Origin: Chionoecetes opilio
Lineage: Eukaryota; Arthropoda; Malacostraca; Decapoda; Majidae
NCBI GenBank assembly: GCA_016584305.1
Contig: JACEEZ010018929.1
Location: forward strand, 123,501 to 187,500
Reading direction: 5' to 3'
DNA: 64,000 nt
Part shown: positions 27,686-42,600 of the stretch, piece by piece
Layout of the letters: each line of letters starts with the position of its first letter
Numbering within the stretch: position 1 is the stretch's first letter
Program-made: the position numbers and the translations under genes
Notes under the pieces: model-generated
Seen by the model: the letters and a program-made list of their open reading frames with translations, nothing else
Databases searched by the model: none
Told to the model about the DNA's origin: nothing

Positions 27686-30600
27686 CTGTACCACAAAAAA
27701 CATCAGTCAATACAGTACAGTATATGAAACGCACACACACACACAGACCGGACCACACAAGTGTAGCTCAAGCCCTGTATACTACAACTAGGTAAAAATA
27801 CACACACAAAAACAAGTTTCTTTCCAGAAATACTGTCCATTCTTTTTACACCTCTCTCTCTTTACTGTTGTTGTCTTGTTCCACTCTTCCCATTCAGTCT
27901 TTAGTGTTACATCTCACAACTCTCTTTTATGCACTCACCTTAAAGTTTCTTTTGCCTGCCATTTTAAGCCGCTCCACCGCCATGTCTGCATACATTTCAG
28001 ATTTCCAGTTTCTGTCATCGCATGAAACCAAGAAGAGGAAATTTGCATTTGCCCTTTCAATGGGAATGATTGTCTCGGGGAAGTTGTTTGGGTCGTCAAC
28101 TGCTTCATAGCAGTCCAAAGCACCATCCACGATCTGTTTGCATATGTACTGATGTAAAACTATACAGTATGTTTCTACTTAAGGAAAATCAAGACTGGCA
28201 TAATCAGAAAACAATTGAGTACATGTCAGAATGAACTATTTATAAATAATAAACACTTACATACCTCTAACTTTGACAAGTCAAACTCTAATGGAGGTAT
28301 TGACCCGTGCTTTAGGTTAAGCTTGGATTGTACAGCGCTGATACAACCGTTGATGCAAACCCCCGCTGTTACTTCGGGGATGAAAGTGGACATGGACAAA
28401 GTCAAGTCTCCACCTTTACTCACTCCAATAACACCCACATTTGGCTTCTGAATCTGGAGGGGGAAAAAGGTTCATGTGTTGGACATAATGTTCACCACAC
28501 ATTCTCTTTACTGCTAGTGATCATGCTCTGCATATTCATCAACAACTTCCTTTGCAACATAATTTTATTGTTTTGTCTGTCTGGGAAAATAAAGTAGGTG
28601 GAATTCTCAATCTTGTCTCCCCATAATTAAAACGAATACAGATTGTTTGCAGCATACATAAAACTGAATAAGTAAATAAACATGAATAAAGAAAAAAAAA
28701 TGTTTATAATTATATAGTAGAAGGAAAACATTTGGCTTTTATAAGTTAGAGATGATAATTATCATTGATGTAAATTAAGTGACTGGCAATATCATCAGTT
28801 TGCCTATTCAATGCCATATACATATATAAAATTACCACAACTAACCTTATATGTAACAAATTCATCTATATAATCTGCACTCTTAGTAAAGCCTCACCAG
28901 CCTCCTTAAAAACTGCAACGGTTTGCTTTCTGTCTGGTCAGAGTTTTGTCCTTGCCTACAAGTTGACACTTTTATCCTGCTGGAGGCAAGCTCCCTCGCT
29001 CTGTCCCAAGCAGAATATTCAACATGATTCTTAATACCAGCATATATTCCTTTTCTTAAAGATATTGATTAGAATATTCTAAAGACTTTCAAACAAGTTA
29101 AACATCCAATTAAATAGTCTTTGTTCATACTGGCTACATGATTCATCAGTTTCCAACCTCAATCAATATCCACCTTTTTTTTCTGGTGGTAATTTTCTAC
29201 ATCCTAAAGATATACTGTAACCACTATCATTATTCTACTAGTATCCTACATCTATGCCATCCTGCCTTTCAAAAGCTTTTTTGAAAAAGCTGGACTGTGG
29301 GACCTGTTGCTTGTAGAATGGCCCCATCGTCTAAGGGTTAATCACAGCTTTTTTCACCAATTAATTTCTCGATTGTTATTCTAGCATAATGCATGTCTTC
29401 ATTCAATAACATGGATTCAAAACAAATCGAAACCTCCAAAAAGATTGGTTGGGAAGGGTTTACAGACCTGTAGGAGGAAGAGAGAGCTTAATGTGTTGCT
29501 GAAGAGGAGCTGACTATTGAGAATCTTAGCAGAACATGTAAATTGCTCTATACTGGTGACAGCCATGGCAGGCAACATCATGAAAATGTTGAGGCTTCTA
29601 CTTCACCCCCTTGGCTTTTCTTTACTAACACTGACAACGCACTGCTCCTCTTCAAACTGTTACATTTCTTTAAGGCAAGAAGTTTGCAAGGACTAGTTTT
29701 TGACACTAACTGTTTCCTGGCATTTCCTGACATCCATGTGAACGTAAAAACCCTGACTGCCGGCCCCGACTCACCCACCAGCCGCCGCCAACCAGAATAT
29801 CAAATACCACCCATGCGTGGTACAGCTAAGTATTAATTATCCGACCTTGGGGGGACCGAAGGTAGGTCGGATAATTGGAATAGTCGGATGTTCGGATATC
29901 ACAGTAACCATAAACGTAAGGACAAAATGGTATAGAGCATAAAAGATGCAGCTCTTGAAGGCCGATCCAGTGGTATATCAAAAGTAAAATTCATGCATAA
30001 ATAAACCCACAAATCAATGTTTTCTAAAAACTTAAAAAAACGAAGTAAAATAAATGGCCAAAACAAGACTCAATGTGGTGGTGAAAAAAGTCGGTTGTTT
30101 GGACAAGTCGGATGTTTGGAGGTCGGATGTTGGGAATTTGGCTGTACACCTTTTCTGTTCTTACTTTGGACATGAACTCCCCAGATTTTGGTCCCAATCA
30201 CTCAGGTGAAGGTCACGGACTGTTATGATTTGTGGTGCAATGATCAATTTTGTCATGCCTCTCACATTGAACAATAAAAACTGAAAAAAAACGCACAATA
30301 AACATCCACAACAATACATTTACAGCAGAATATTAGATTCTGAGAATCTCCTACATCTTTCAGACTTAGGTACTAAAAATTAACATTCTATTTATTACCT
30401 TTTCATGTTTTAGAAGAAATTCCACTGCCTCTTCAAAGTAGGATATATCAAATTCGTTAAGTGTTTTAGGCAAGTCATCATATGCAAAGAAGGCCAGGGC
30501 AAGGGAAGCAATACCCCGAGAGGCCAGCTGGGCCGAGCGGTACTCCAGCAAGCCTCCCGCCGAGCCAAACATGTCCACCACACCAGGGAACGGCCCACCA

Positions 30601-33600
30601 CCTGCAAACAAAAATATGTCACTACAGCAATTGTGCCATTTATCTGGAAAGCTTGGGAGTAAGGGAGTCTTGATTTTAGGACACTAGAGGCGTATTTTGT
30701 GCAGGCAAGGAAAGAGTAAAATTTTACACTTTGTGTAAATCCCACATGTTTTTTAGTCTTTTCAGTGCACGGCTGCTCGATATGATGTACTATGGGTAAA
30801 ACAAGTATCGGTGCACTACATGCGTGAAACATTCTGACACTACGGAATGAAGAAAACGAAAACATTGTGTGATACATTGTGTGATACCAGCTATATGTTG
30901 GTAGTCCTGATGGCAGGAATATGCCATGTATCACCATATAGCATAATAGTGTCAACAATGAGTAATATTTTGTTTATATAAACGGATATATTGATACACA
31001 GTGTGATGTTGTGAATTCCACATGGGAGACTATAATATAGCAGGTAACGAATGACAGTGGTGTTTCCGATGTATACTTGTATTTGCTTATCTGAGTGGGA
31101 CGTTAATGCGACCATGATAATGGCCGCATTAACGTTACGTGGTAATTGCCGCCACACACTTTAACGATTGTCATATCATTTGACAAAACACCACATAGGA
31201 AAGAGAAATTCACAGCACCTGCGAAATGCAACGTGGGCAAAATGTGCATGATCATAGCACATAATTGGTAAAGATATAGTCAATAATACATTTTGTGTCA
31301 TAAAGGGAAACTAAAGAGACATATCATGCTTCACATATTTTTTTTAACAATTAATACTTTGTATATCCCCCGCGTGCAGCCAGGACCGCATTCAGCCGTG
31401 AAGGCATGGATGCCACCAACGTCCATGTGACATAAAAATTACGTTTATGATTGTTATGCAAAAGGTGTAAGTGATATAACCACATCACTTGGCCGAGATT
31501 ACACAAACCTATACAAACTGCAGATAAAGTCTAGCACGTATCATTGCATATATTAATATACCTATTTCCCTTAATATATTGCCATTACTGTTGGTTAGGG
31601 TGCGTTACTAATGCATTATGCAACTTAGACAACACAAAATATGTCCATGGGTGTGGATACAGGCAGGAATGAAAAATATGTGACGGTAACAGAGAGAGAG
31701 AGAACTGGTGTTATTCACTCGTCAAACATAATGTGTTGCTGACGGACCATCTGTTCGGAACGTTTTCTCATCACAGAATACGACACGTTCCCAAAAGTCG
31801 GCAGGCTTGTCAGCATACTCCAGTGCATATTCCGTATTCAAACGCATTGTCCGACAATGACTGCGTTAGCCTAAAGGCAGTATGTGGCATCCTCCATTAT
31901 TGGAGTTATGAAACAAGCGTTGTGAGGTAAACAATCGTTGGCCGGTTCGAACTCCAGAACACCCAATTCAATATCTATCGTTCCATTCTATCATCACCAA
32001 ATTCATGGCATACCAACCCTCCCTTATCATCAGCACTTGACTGAATCTTTACAGTATTCATCGGACCCCTATGCACCGATACTTGTTTTACCTATCATTC
32101 ACTGGGCATCCTGAAAGTAAAATTTTACTCTTTTGGGTGTGGGTGGAGCCTTCAAGGTCCTGGCGAATCAGAGCGGGCGTATCATACATTCTTATCTGAC
32201 ATGACCCCGTAAATGTTCATGTTTTCCATTAATTCTCATCTCATTCAGTATTCATAGCATGAAGACCATAATATGCAAATAATACTGTTTTCAATTAGGT
32301 GTAGTTGTGATAATTTGATGGCATGTATGGAAGTATGGCATGTATTCCATATCTACATATGGAAGTAGGAGCTCATGAATAATTAAATCCTGCAGCGACA
32401 TCTGAAATCTTGTCCTCATTCTCGCCATGCTTAGATACCGTCCGAATCTCCGTTTATGTTCGTGGCTAGAGCGGCAAAACTTGTATTTTTGTTATAGTAT
32501 AATCAAATACTTAAATATATTCATAAGTGATATTACATTTGCAATAGAAATGCAATATATTTGGTATATATGTCATATCACACAAAAAGAGTCTTTTAGA
32601 GAACCTATTGCAGGGCATGAAAACTATGAACATTTTGTCAGTCTGTTTCAGCTCCGCCACGGTATGGAGCTCGCTGAGCCTCGCTCTCCCAGCCTCAACA
32701 TACCTGATTGCCATACGGCAGTCAGGACAGCATGCAACCCGCGGATCATGGCCTCATCCCCAGCTTTGAGAAGCTCCGCACTGATATTACAAACACAAGC
32801 TGCCTTTCCGCCCCTCAACTTTGCTACAGCCTCTCTGACTTCGTCAAGAGAGGGTGCAGTTTCGTCAATGGGAGGATCGGCATCAACTGCCTGTAACCCA
32901 GTGGTGTGAAGCTGCTCAATTGGAGGGTCCACCGTGAACAACTGCCCAAAGTGCTCAGCCCAACGAGCCATCTGCCTATCCATGTCCGACACGAGGCACT
33001 CATCTGCTGCTTGAATAGCACTCGCCCGAGATGGAGACTTGGAACGGAGCTTCTTCAGGGCTCGGTAGGCGGGTCAGAGATCATTAGGGTTCAAATGGCC
33101 CTCGACATCCTCAGCGAGACTCCTGACATACCTCTCCTTGTCTCTCCTCAGGAGGGTTCTAGTCCGGCGTGACAGAGCCCTGTGCTGGTCCTGGTTCCCA
33201 GCCAGCCTGGCTGCGCGACTCCTCAATTTTCTCCAGCATCTCCGTCGAGACAAAACCTCGCCTTGACCTCGGGCGCTCCCCAATACACTCCTTGGCTACC
33301 TGTAGAGTTTCGCGTTTGAAGGTATCCCACAGTTCTACAGGGTTCCCGAGAGCACCGAGCACATCAAACCGATTTGAGACTGCCACTGCATACTCATGGG
33401 TACATGTCAAGTCCTTCAGTTTCTCAAGATGAAACACAGTATGGTTACCTCTTGAGATTCATCTGGAATTGACATGAAGCTTAAAGTAATCGTCCAGACC
33501 ATTTCATCATTCCTGATTTAATGCAATCAAATCATAACCATTAACGAGTATATCAACAATACGTCGTCACTTTTTGTATCCAGTCAGCCGTTTTTAAATA

Positions 33601-36600
33601 ATCCGCAATCAAAATCTGCAAATTCCCCGAGTTCTCAAAACACTCCTCAAGGTTTACAGACGCTCAGGCTCAGGCTCGGTGACGTAGCATCAGGGAGGCT
33701 CCTCTTCCCGCGCTTGATCAGAGGCACGTAAACACAGAGATAAATATAGTACTTGAAGATATTTGGGTGTTTCTGATAGATTTTTTTTGCTATATGCCAC
33801 ATGCATGCATCCTTTATGGGTGCAGCATGCTTCCTTCCCACACACACGCCTGCACACCGACACCCTTCCCACACACATGCCTGCATACACGCCTCCTTCC
33901 CACACACACACCTGCATATACGCCTCCTTCCCAGACACACGCCTGCACACACGCCTCCTTCCCAAACACACGCCTGCATACACGCCTTCTTCCCACACAC
34001 ATGCCTCCTTCCCACATACACACCTGCACACACGCCTCCTTCCCACACACACGCCTGCATACACGCCTCCTTCCCACACACACACCAGCATACCGACACC
34101 CTTTCCACACACACGCCTGCACACCGACACCCTTCCCACACACACGCCTCTTTCCCACACACACGCCTGCAAACACGCCTCTTACCCACACACACTCCTC
34201 CTTCCCACACACACGCCTGCACACCGACACCCTTCCTACACACACGCCTCCTTCCCACACACACGCTTGCATACACACCTCCTTCCCACACACACACTTG
34301 TATACACGCCTCCTTCCCACACACGCGCCTCCGTCCCACACACACGCCTGCACACCGACACCCTTCCCACACTCACGCCTGCACACACGCCTCCGTCCCA
34401 CACACACGCCTTCCACACTCACGCCTGCACACACGCCTCCGTCCCACACACACGCCTGCACACCAACACCCTTCCCCCACACACACGCCTCCTTCCCCAC
34501 ACACGCCTGCACACACACTTCCTTCCTACACACACGCCTGCACACCGACACCCTTCCCATACACACGCCTGCACACACACCTCCTTCCCACACACGCCTG
34601 CACACACGCTTCCATTCCCACACACACGCCTGCACACCGACACCTTCCCACACACATGCCTCCTTCCCACACAAACGCTTCCTTCCCACACACACGCCTG
34701 CACACCGAAACCCTTTCCACACACACGCCTGCACACACGCCTCCTTCCCACACACACGTCTGCACACCGACACCCTTCTTACACACACGCCTCCTTCCCA
34801 CACACACGCCCTCCACACACGTGTGTGTGTGTGTGTGTGTGTGCAGGAAGGGTGTTGGTGCGCAGGCGTGTGTGTGGGAAGGAGGCGTGTGTGCAGGCGT
34901 GTGTGTGGGAAGGGTGTCGGTCACAGCGACAGATTCACTGTCTGACACCGAAGTACAATCGCTCATCATAACATTTGCCGACAGGTGTCAGACAGTGTCT
35001 GCGGTCGTCCCTGTTCTGACGTCATCAATAACAGTCGTAGCCCTGTTGGAGGGAAGATTTTTTTTTTCGCGCATTTTTTACAAAAGTCGTGTTTTCACGG
35101 AAATAAGGCCTGGAAATCAATTATTTTTGGTGGATTAGGTGTTTTGAATGTACATTCAACATAATTAGGCAAAAAAAAATGGGTCTGGAAGATTACTTTA
35201 AGTGTAGTCTGTAATCTGTTCCAAAGAACTCAGCACTCCGGTAAACCCTGCAGTTCTGGAGGATACTCCAACGAGTACTAACGAGGACATGGTCGATCTC
35301 CTTAGCTACCCCTCAGGCATTACTATACCATGTCCAGCGGTGCAGCTCTGGTCTCTGATATCAAGAACCTGCAATTCTCAACCTTCTGGACCTCGCAAAA
35401 TTCAGAAGCAGAGAACTGCTAATGTTTCTGGTACCGGAGCCATGGGGACCAACACATAACTTGTAGCCATCTCTCACAGTGCCAGTAGTAGCACTGAAGT
35501 CGCGCAAGACAATGAGTGTGTCCTGAGGAGGACACTGGTCTATTCAACCAAGTTTAAAATTGACTGAAGCACCTTTATCTAGCCTCTTTGGTGACTCACT
35601 TTACAAAATGCAGTATGCAATGCACCCTTGCATTTGGTGAGCAATTAAGCCACCAAAGAAAGACTCACTATATGTGAACTAAACAATAATGGAAAAAATA
35701 CAGTTGGTTCTGTACGGCTGTTCTCACTGCATCTCGTCGTTACTCCACCCACCACGCTATTGGCTCTGCCTCTTTACTGTGAAAAATTTCAGTACATCCA
35801 CCATAGCAAGCAAACATCCAACATGGGAAAGTTCAACTCCTTCTGCTCCTAAATGTGTGAGGAAGTGGATAGATCTACAGAGAAAATTCTTGGAGTGTTG
35901 GTTTGTTACAACAAAGGCAGAAGGGAGGAGGGTATAAAGGTAAGACACCCACTGAATGGGTGGAGCAGACCACTGCATGTAGACAAACCCATAGAGAAAC
36001 TCCATTTATAGTATAACAGGTATCGGCATAAAGTCTCTGTTTTTTTCCTCCTCCCACTGATTTCCCTGTCAGCACAGAGTCTGAAGCGTCGAGTTGGATA
36101 TCCATAACACAGAAAGATTGTTGAATAACTCTTTGCCAGCCTAGATTTTTTTTATAGAGAAACACAAATAGCTTTGAGTGGAAGTAACGTTAGAGTGGTG
36201 TATGTGTGGTGAGTGACACCCCTTGCCCTGCCATCAGGCTGGGTGAGGTGACTGGGGTGTCTCGGGCCGTGCCTACAGATCAATACTTGATCTGTGGACA
36301 AGGACTAACTGTAATCCAAGCTGTCTATTCTCTCCTCCTCTTCCTGCTGATTTGTGTGTTAGTGTCTCTCTCCTCCTCCTCCCACTGATTTGTGAGGCAT
36401 TTAGTATCTGTCTACCTCCTCCTCCCCCCACTGATTTGTGAGGCATTTAGTATCTGTCTACCTCCTCCTCCCACTGATTTGTGAGGCATTTAGTTATCTG
36501 TCTCTCTCCTCCTCCTCCCACTGATTTGTGAGGCATTTAGTATCTGTCTCTCTCCTCCTCCTCCCACTGATTTGTGAGGCATTTAGTATCTGTCTACCTC

Positions 36601-39600
36601 CTCCCCCCACTGATTTGTGAGGCATTTAGTATCTGTCTACCTCCTCCCCCCACTGATTTGTGAGGCATTTAGTATCTGTCTCTCTCCTCCTCCCACTGAT
36701 TTGTGAGGCATTTAGTATCTGTCTACCTCCTCCTCCCCCCACTGATTTGTGAGGCATTTAGTATCTGTCTCTCTCCTCCTCCCACTGATTTGTGAGGCAT
36801 TTAGTATCTGTCTACCTCCTCCTCCCCCCATGATTTGTGAGGCATTTAGTATCTGTACCCTCCTCCTCCCACTGATTTGTGAGGCATTTAGTATCTGTCT
36901 ACCCCCTCCTCCCCCCACTGATTTGGAGCAAATTTTGTATCTGTCTACCTCCTCCTCCCCCCACTGATTTGTGAGGCATTTAGTATCTGTCTACCTCCTC
37001 CTCCTCCCACTGATTTGTGTGTTAGCATAGTGTCTGTAGCGTCAAGTTGGGTATCCATAACACATAAATTGTTGAAAGGCTCTCTGCCAGCCAAGATCCA
37101 CTAAAAGAAAAAATCCAACCAACTAATAGACTTAAGTGTCATTACCTGGTGGCAAAAAGAGGCAACCACGCACTTTCCCATAGCGAACTGGAATTCGCTG
37201 GACTCCTGGAGCCATGTAGTGCCTGAGGTGGATGGCTGTAGACAATGGTTCACTTCTGTTCTCAGCCACTAGTTCATCATTGCTTAGGTGGCCCATAAAC
37301 ACTGACAATGTCACCTGAAAAAAGAGGTTGTCTTTTAGTTTGAACAAATATATCTTATGCATCTGATGCTATTGGTTCCTGCACCACTGCAGTCCTTGTC
37401 AACGTAAGAATCATCCCAAGACACATAAGACACAAAATCCTTGTCCTCCAATCCACACAACAGCTCAGATATGACAAAATGGGTCAAGGTGCAGCGTGAT
37501 ATGCTGCCTCTTTCACAGCTGACAGTACTGGCTTTGTCTCCTATCATACTCCAGGCTCTCCATAGATCTGGGTCATTTTTTTATATCCCAAAAGAAAAGA
37601 GAATAATTTAGGGCAACAATACCTCAATATCAGCAAAAATTGACCCAGAACATAAGAACATAAGAAAATAAGGAAGCCTCTTGTAGCTTCCTTATTTTCT
37701 TATGTTCTTATGTTCTGGGTCAATTTTTGCTGATATTGAGGTATTGTTGCCCTAAATTATTCTCTTTTCTTTTGGGATATAAAAAAATGTGGGTGGCAGT
37801 ACAGACCGGTGTACCCCATGATGTTATATGTATGTGAGAGAGGGCGGCTTCAGCAATATGACGTGGTTGGGGTAAGCCACTGGTATTGGGGACTTTCAGT
37901 GCAAAAATCCAGAGAGAAAAAAAAAAAGCTTAACAAATATTTCCTCATTTGACTCTCCCCCCCCCAAAAAAAATATGTGCATAAGTTTTGGTGTATCAAT
38001 GTATACATCTATGTGCATACATCCAGGCTCATTATATGTATTAGAAAAATGCTATGAAAATGAGGAATACAAGAGTTATAAAAATAATCTATTTAAATTA
38101 TCTTTTCCCCAATACATGTCGCCTCCGTAGTGTAGTGGCTAGCGCATCTAGCTACGAATCTGCGGGCCCTGGTTCAAATCCGGGGCAGGGCAAGTCGGCG
38201 ACCAGCCAATCCAGCTGTTCTTCCTCCCTTTCGGGGTTGATAAATGGGTACCTGGGGAAACCTGGGGAAGGTAACTGTGGTAACCCGGATGTCACACCAG
38301 CCCTGTGTCCCGGGGTAATGGGTTGTCACCCACCACAGGCTCAAAGGCTAATGCGACGGATATGAGCACCAAGGCCATGCAGCATAGCGTATGCCCCCAT
38401 CTTTACCTTTAAACCAATACATGGGGTGGCACAACACAAAGCAGACTGCTCATAGAACATTTGAATATTTTGTAAATCTAATAAAAATCTAAAAATAAAA
38501 TAAAAAATACAGTAAGCAAGTGATTGTAACTGCAAAGAAAATGCAAGTTCAAAAATGTTTTGGAGAATTTATAAACTTTGAATAGGGTAAAATTTCTATA
38601 TTCCTTTGCAATTGAAAAGATCAAAAGTTTAGGTTTGTAAATCTGTTTAGGTTTGTGAAGCGTTGTGTATGTTTTTGAGCAATTACCTTTAAACTATGTA
38701 CCAACCCACATTGGGAGAAGGCCAGTTGCATGAGAAAATTACTATTGTGTGTCAAGCAATGGCACTGAACAGGTTTCTCACACGAGGCCTACACTTTTGT
38801 ACCTGTAGATACTTTGCAATGCTTTGGTCACTTACAATGTTTGGATTTTCTACATCCCTTTTGAAGAATCTAGTAAATTTTTCCTCCTTTAGTGCCGGCA
38901 ACATACTACTGATGAGACCCATTGGAAACGCTCCCTGGTAGGAGCCACCCAGTGATTTCATGGTGTTCACATCCACTTGTCCTTCATCATCTGCCCTGCC
39001 AAGAAAAATATACAATATCAATATCAAGAAAACATATCCAGGAATGTTGAAAAGAAAGTTAAGGATAGGAGGATAAGAAAATAGTACAGTAAACCCACTC
39101 TAATTTGAACCCGTAGCATTCAAACTTCGGATAATTTGACTTGTTTCAAGCCAGTTCAAATTTTTCAACAACTTTCCATAATTCGAACAGAAGTTTGAAT
39201 TATCCGGGCCTTACTAACGCGAGTCTGACCTCTCCCATGCGGTGCGTGCCCCAGCTTCCCAGCGTGACCAGATATACGATAATTATCGTATAAATACGAT
39301 GGTCTTGGTGAGTACAAGCAATACAATCTGTGCTGTTTTGGCATGTTTGAGTGAGTTCATATTGTGTGGAGGGGCTAGAGGTAACCATCAGATAATTTGG
39401 ACTTTCGACTAATTCGACCCAGCTCTACCCCCAATTAGTTCAAATTAGAGAGGGTTTACTGTAGGAGTGAAAGGAAAAGGAAATGGGTAACAGCTGAAAG
39501 TTAAAGGAAGAACAATGAAAACTTTGAAGAGAGTTCAGTGAAATATAGTTATTAATAAAAAGCTGTACAGTACACCAGACAGACGAAGAAAAGGTGTAAA

Positions 39601-42600
39601 CAGGTGTAAACAACAGAGGTGAGGTGAAAGATGAATAAAAAGCTATTGAAAAAAGATGGACTAAGTATATATATATATATAGAGTAAGGAAAACCAAGGT
39701 GAAGCTGTAGGGACATGCATGAATGTGGAAGAGTGAAATCAAATGTTACAGACGAGCTACTAACATACGGACAGGATTCTGTAGATGATTGGATCCATCT
39801 CTAAAGCAAGTCAGCTTGGAGGGAAAGGATACAATGCTGAGACTAGACCAAGAAGCTATTGTACAAAAAAAAAAAAAAAAAATGGAAGTGGACTTTCAAG
39901 GTATTAGTTATGAGGCGATTAATTGGCGAGATAAAATCATACATTACTGAAGAAGTGCTGAATATTATGAATGACAAAACTGGTGAAGAGCAATGTAGGT
40001 TTAGAAAGGCAATATTGTGTGCGGAGAAAATGCTTGATTTCGGGATTTTGGCAACAAGCGTCTCCTAAACAAATGGCATGGCAACCAAGATACATCAAAA
40101 TGCAGTCTCCATACATAAAATAAAAAATTTATAATACGTACATTTTCCATATTTTTATGCCTTTAATTATGACCTATGAATCAATCATTCAATAAAGCAT
40201 TGTCTTTCTATTACTATTGTTAATATTTATGTCTATCCTTATTAGAATATAATACATGTGTCACAAGCCCAGTGGTGTACATGTAGAGACGGAGGTCATG
40301 ACATGGCGGTAGCATCGCCTTTTAAGTCACTGAAGGCGGTACCTCTATGGGAAACCCTCAACATTGCCTTCACACTTCCTCATCTGGCACCAGCCACTGC
40401 TCATCATCTTCAGTCCATTGTCTCTGTTCAAGGCCACTCTGTTCAAGGCCACTCTGTTCAAGGCCACTGTGTTCAAGGCCACTCTGTTCAAGGCCACTCT
40501 GTTCAAGGCCACTCTGTTCAAGGCCACTGTCCAGAGCAGCCAAGGAAACGTGGGATTCAGGTAACTGATGTGTATTTGATTAGCATGTCTATGTTGTTTC
40601 TCTGGCTGTGCCCTTATTCTCACAATCATATGCCAATAACATGACGTACACTTCTGGAAGGCCTGGTGGGAAAACCCGGTCCAGGCCATGGCCTTCCTCA
40701 GGAGCGCGGGACTTTTCTTGTCTGAGGAACTTAAACAACGACAATAAAATAAATTTTAAGCAGTCAACATGACTTTTAATATGTAATGGGATGAATGGTC
40801 CATGATCAATGATGTCATGATACTACTCACCTGTAATGGGCATGAGAGAGGAAGCAAACTCCTCTAGTATCTGTCATAGAGGCCTCTAGTGTTATCTCCT
40901 CTCCAGGTTGTAAGCCATGCACACGAAGACTCACAGTCTGGTCATGAAGGCAAGACGGTGGTTCCACTACCATCGTGGCAAATTGCTGTGATAAGAGATC
41001 AAGTCTGAAAAGTTTCCTGGATAGCCAATTATGAATCATGTAACAAATTACAATCTTGGTTCAATTTCAATTTTGACATGGGGTGGTTAAATATGTAAAG
41101 ACCACAATTTGTAACTACAGACAGGTTTGTTTGAAACTCTGAAACTATGTTAAATTTGAATGTCTGTAAGTAGGGGAGTAACTGTAGTGTCATTATGATA
41201 AGTTCACATACAAATAAAATAATCATATTTTGTAAAAGTTGGATCCAATTGTAATACTGTTATACCATTAACATGTTTAGGATGTGCAAATTGCAAATTG
41301 TTTTCAGCATTTCTGAACTATTTGCCTTGTGGTAAATGCCACCTACAGTGTTTGGGAAAAGCCCTTTTTTTTTATGAAAAACTATCATTATCAGGTGGGT
41401 TGAATAAAAGCAAATACAAAAACATGATATCACAATCCTAACTTACATTACACAGGTTAACAAATTTATTGTCTTAAGTTTTTGTTAGCTGATTTAGGAC
41501 AATTTTGATGTACTGAATCCAAAAATCACATTGATTTTGCTCAATCAGGTCAACTTTTTTATCTATTGCCACATGATGTTTTTTTTACGTTTTTGTTTAC
41601 ATGTACGGGTATTTTCTATATACACACAAACCTCGTTTTCCCGGACTAATAGGGGGGAGCACTGGTCCGGGAACCGCAAACGTCCGAGGCCATTACCCAC
41701 CCCCGGACGTTTATCCTACTCTAGTATTTACTGTCCGGCAACCGCCAATATCAACTACCCCGCCGCGGACTTTTATGTCACTTTGTTGTTGTTTTTAGGG
41801 CTGCGAGGATCCCTTGGGGAACACTTTGAGCCCTGGTGATGTCCTATGATGCTATCACAGGCACTGTAGTTGACCTGTCTTCCTCAGGAAGATACAGGTG
41901 AGGCGGATGACAGCGTGTTGCCGGGAGGGGTGGAAGCCAGCCGTCGCCGATGTTCAGGGTGAGGAGTTGAGAGCGTAGCACTACACGGTGGGAGTGGAAG
42001 CGCTGACACTGCAGCAGAAAGTGTTCAATAGTCTCAGAGACTTTCTGCACCAGGGGCAGTGGGAGTCGGGGGACTAACGAAGGCGGTGCAGGTAAACCGT
42101 GAGTGTTTCTTGTGCAAAAATGTAAACAATACGATCGCTGACCATGCTGCCACCTGGCGGGAGGCAGCAGAAAGTGTTCAATAGTCTCAGAGACGTTCCT
42201 GCACCAGGGGCAGTGGGGGTCGGGGGACTAACGGAGGCGGTGCAGGTGAACCGTGAGTGTTTCTTGTGCCCCCAAATGTAAACAATACGATCGCTGACCA
42301 TGCTGCCACCTGGCAAGAGGCGCGGACACTGACCAGGGGTGACAGGAGATGCTCGGACCGCCGGACAACTTTGTTGATTTAAGGACTGGACCAGGCATTT
42401 GTCCGGGACTCTTGACATATCCCCGGACCTCGGATTTTGTCCGGCAAATCCGATATCCGGGAAATGGAGGTCCGGAAAAACGAGGGTTGTGTATATGAAA
42501 TCGTCCTCCGTATACAACACCGTACTTGCAGTAGATAATTCCACTAATCCAATAATTCCACCAATTCAGATAGCTCCAAGGGTGTGGTCCTAAACAATGT

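Noticed and set aside
29543..29836. Overlapping 66- and 97-codon frames in thioesterase intron 6
   Set aside because: A faint resemblance of the - strand frame to pogo-type transposase N-termini is too weak and lacks further motifs.
33763..35138. Very long open frames (330-445 codons) on both strands rich in His/Thr/Pro or Cys/Gly/Val
   Set aside because: They are translations of a CA-rich minisatellite that lacks stop codons in several frames; no conserved domain and no splice context.
36336..37012. CRISPR-like regular repeats
   Set aside because: Units are contiguous without unique spacers and lie in an intron of a eukaryotic gene; the 84-bp array at 47.8-49.0 kb is a zinc-finger repeat.
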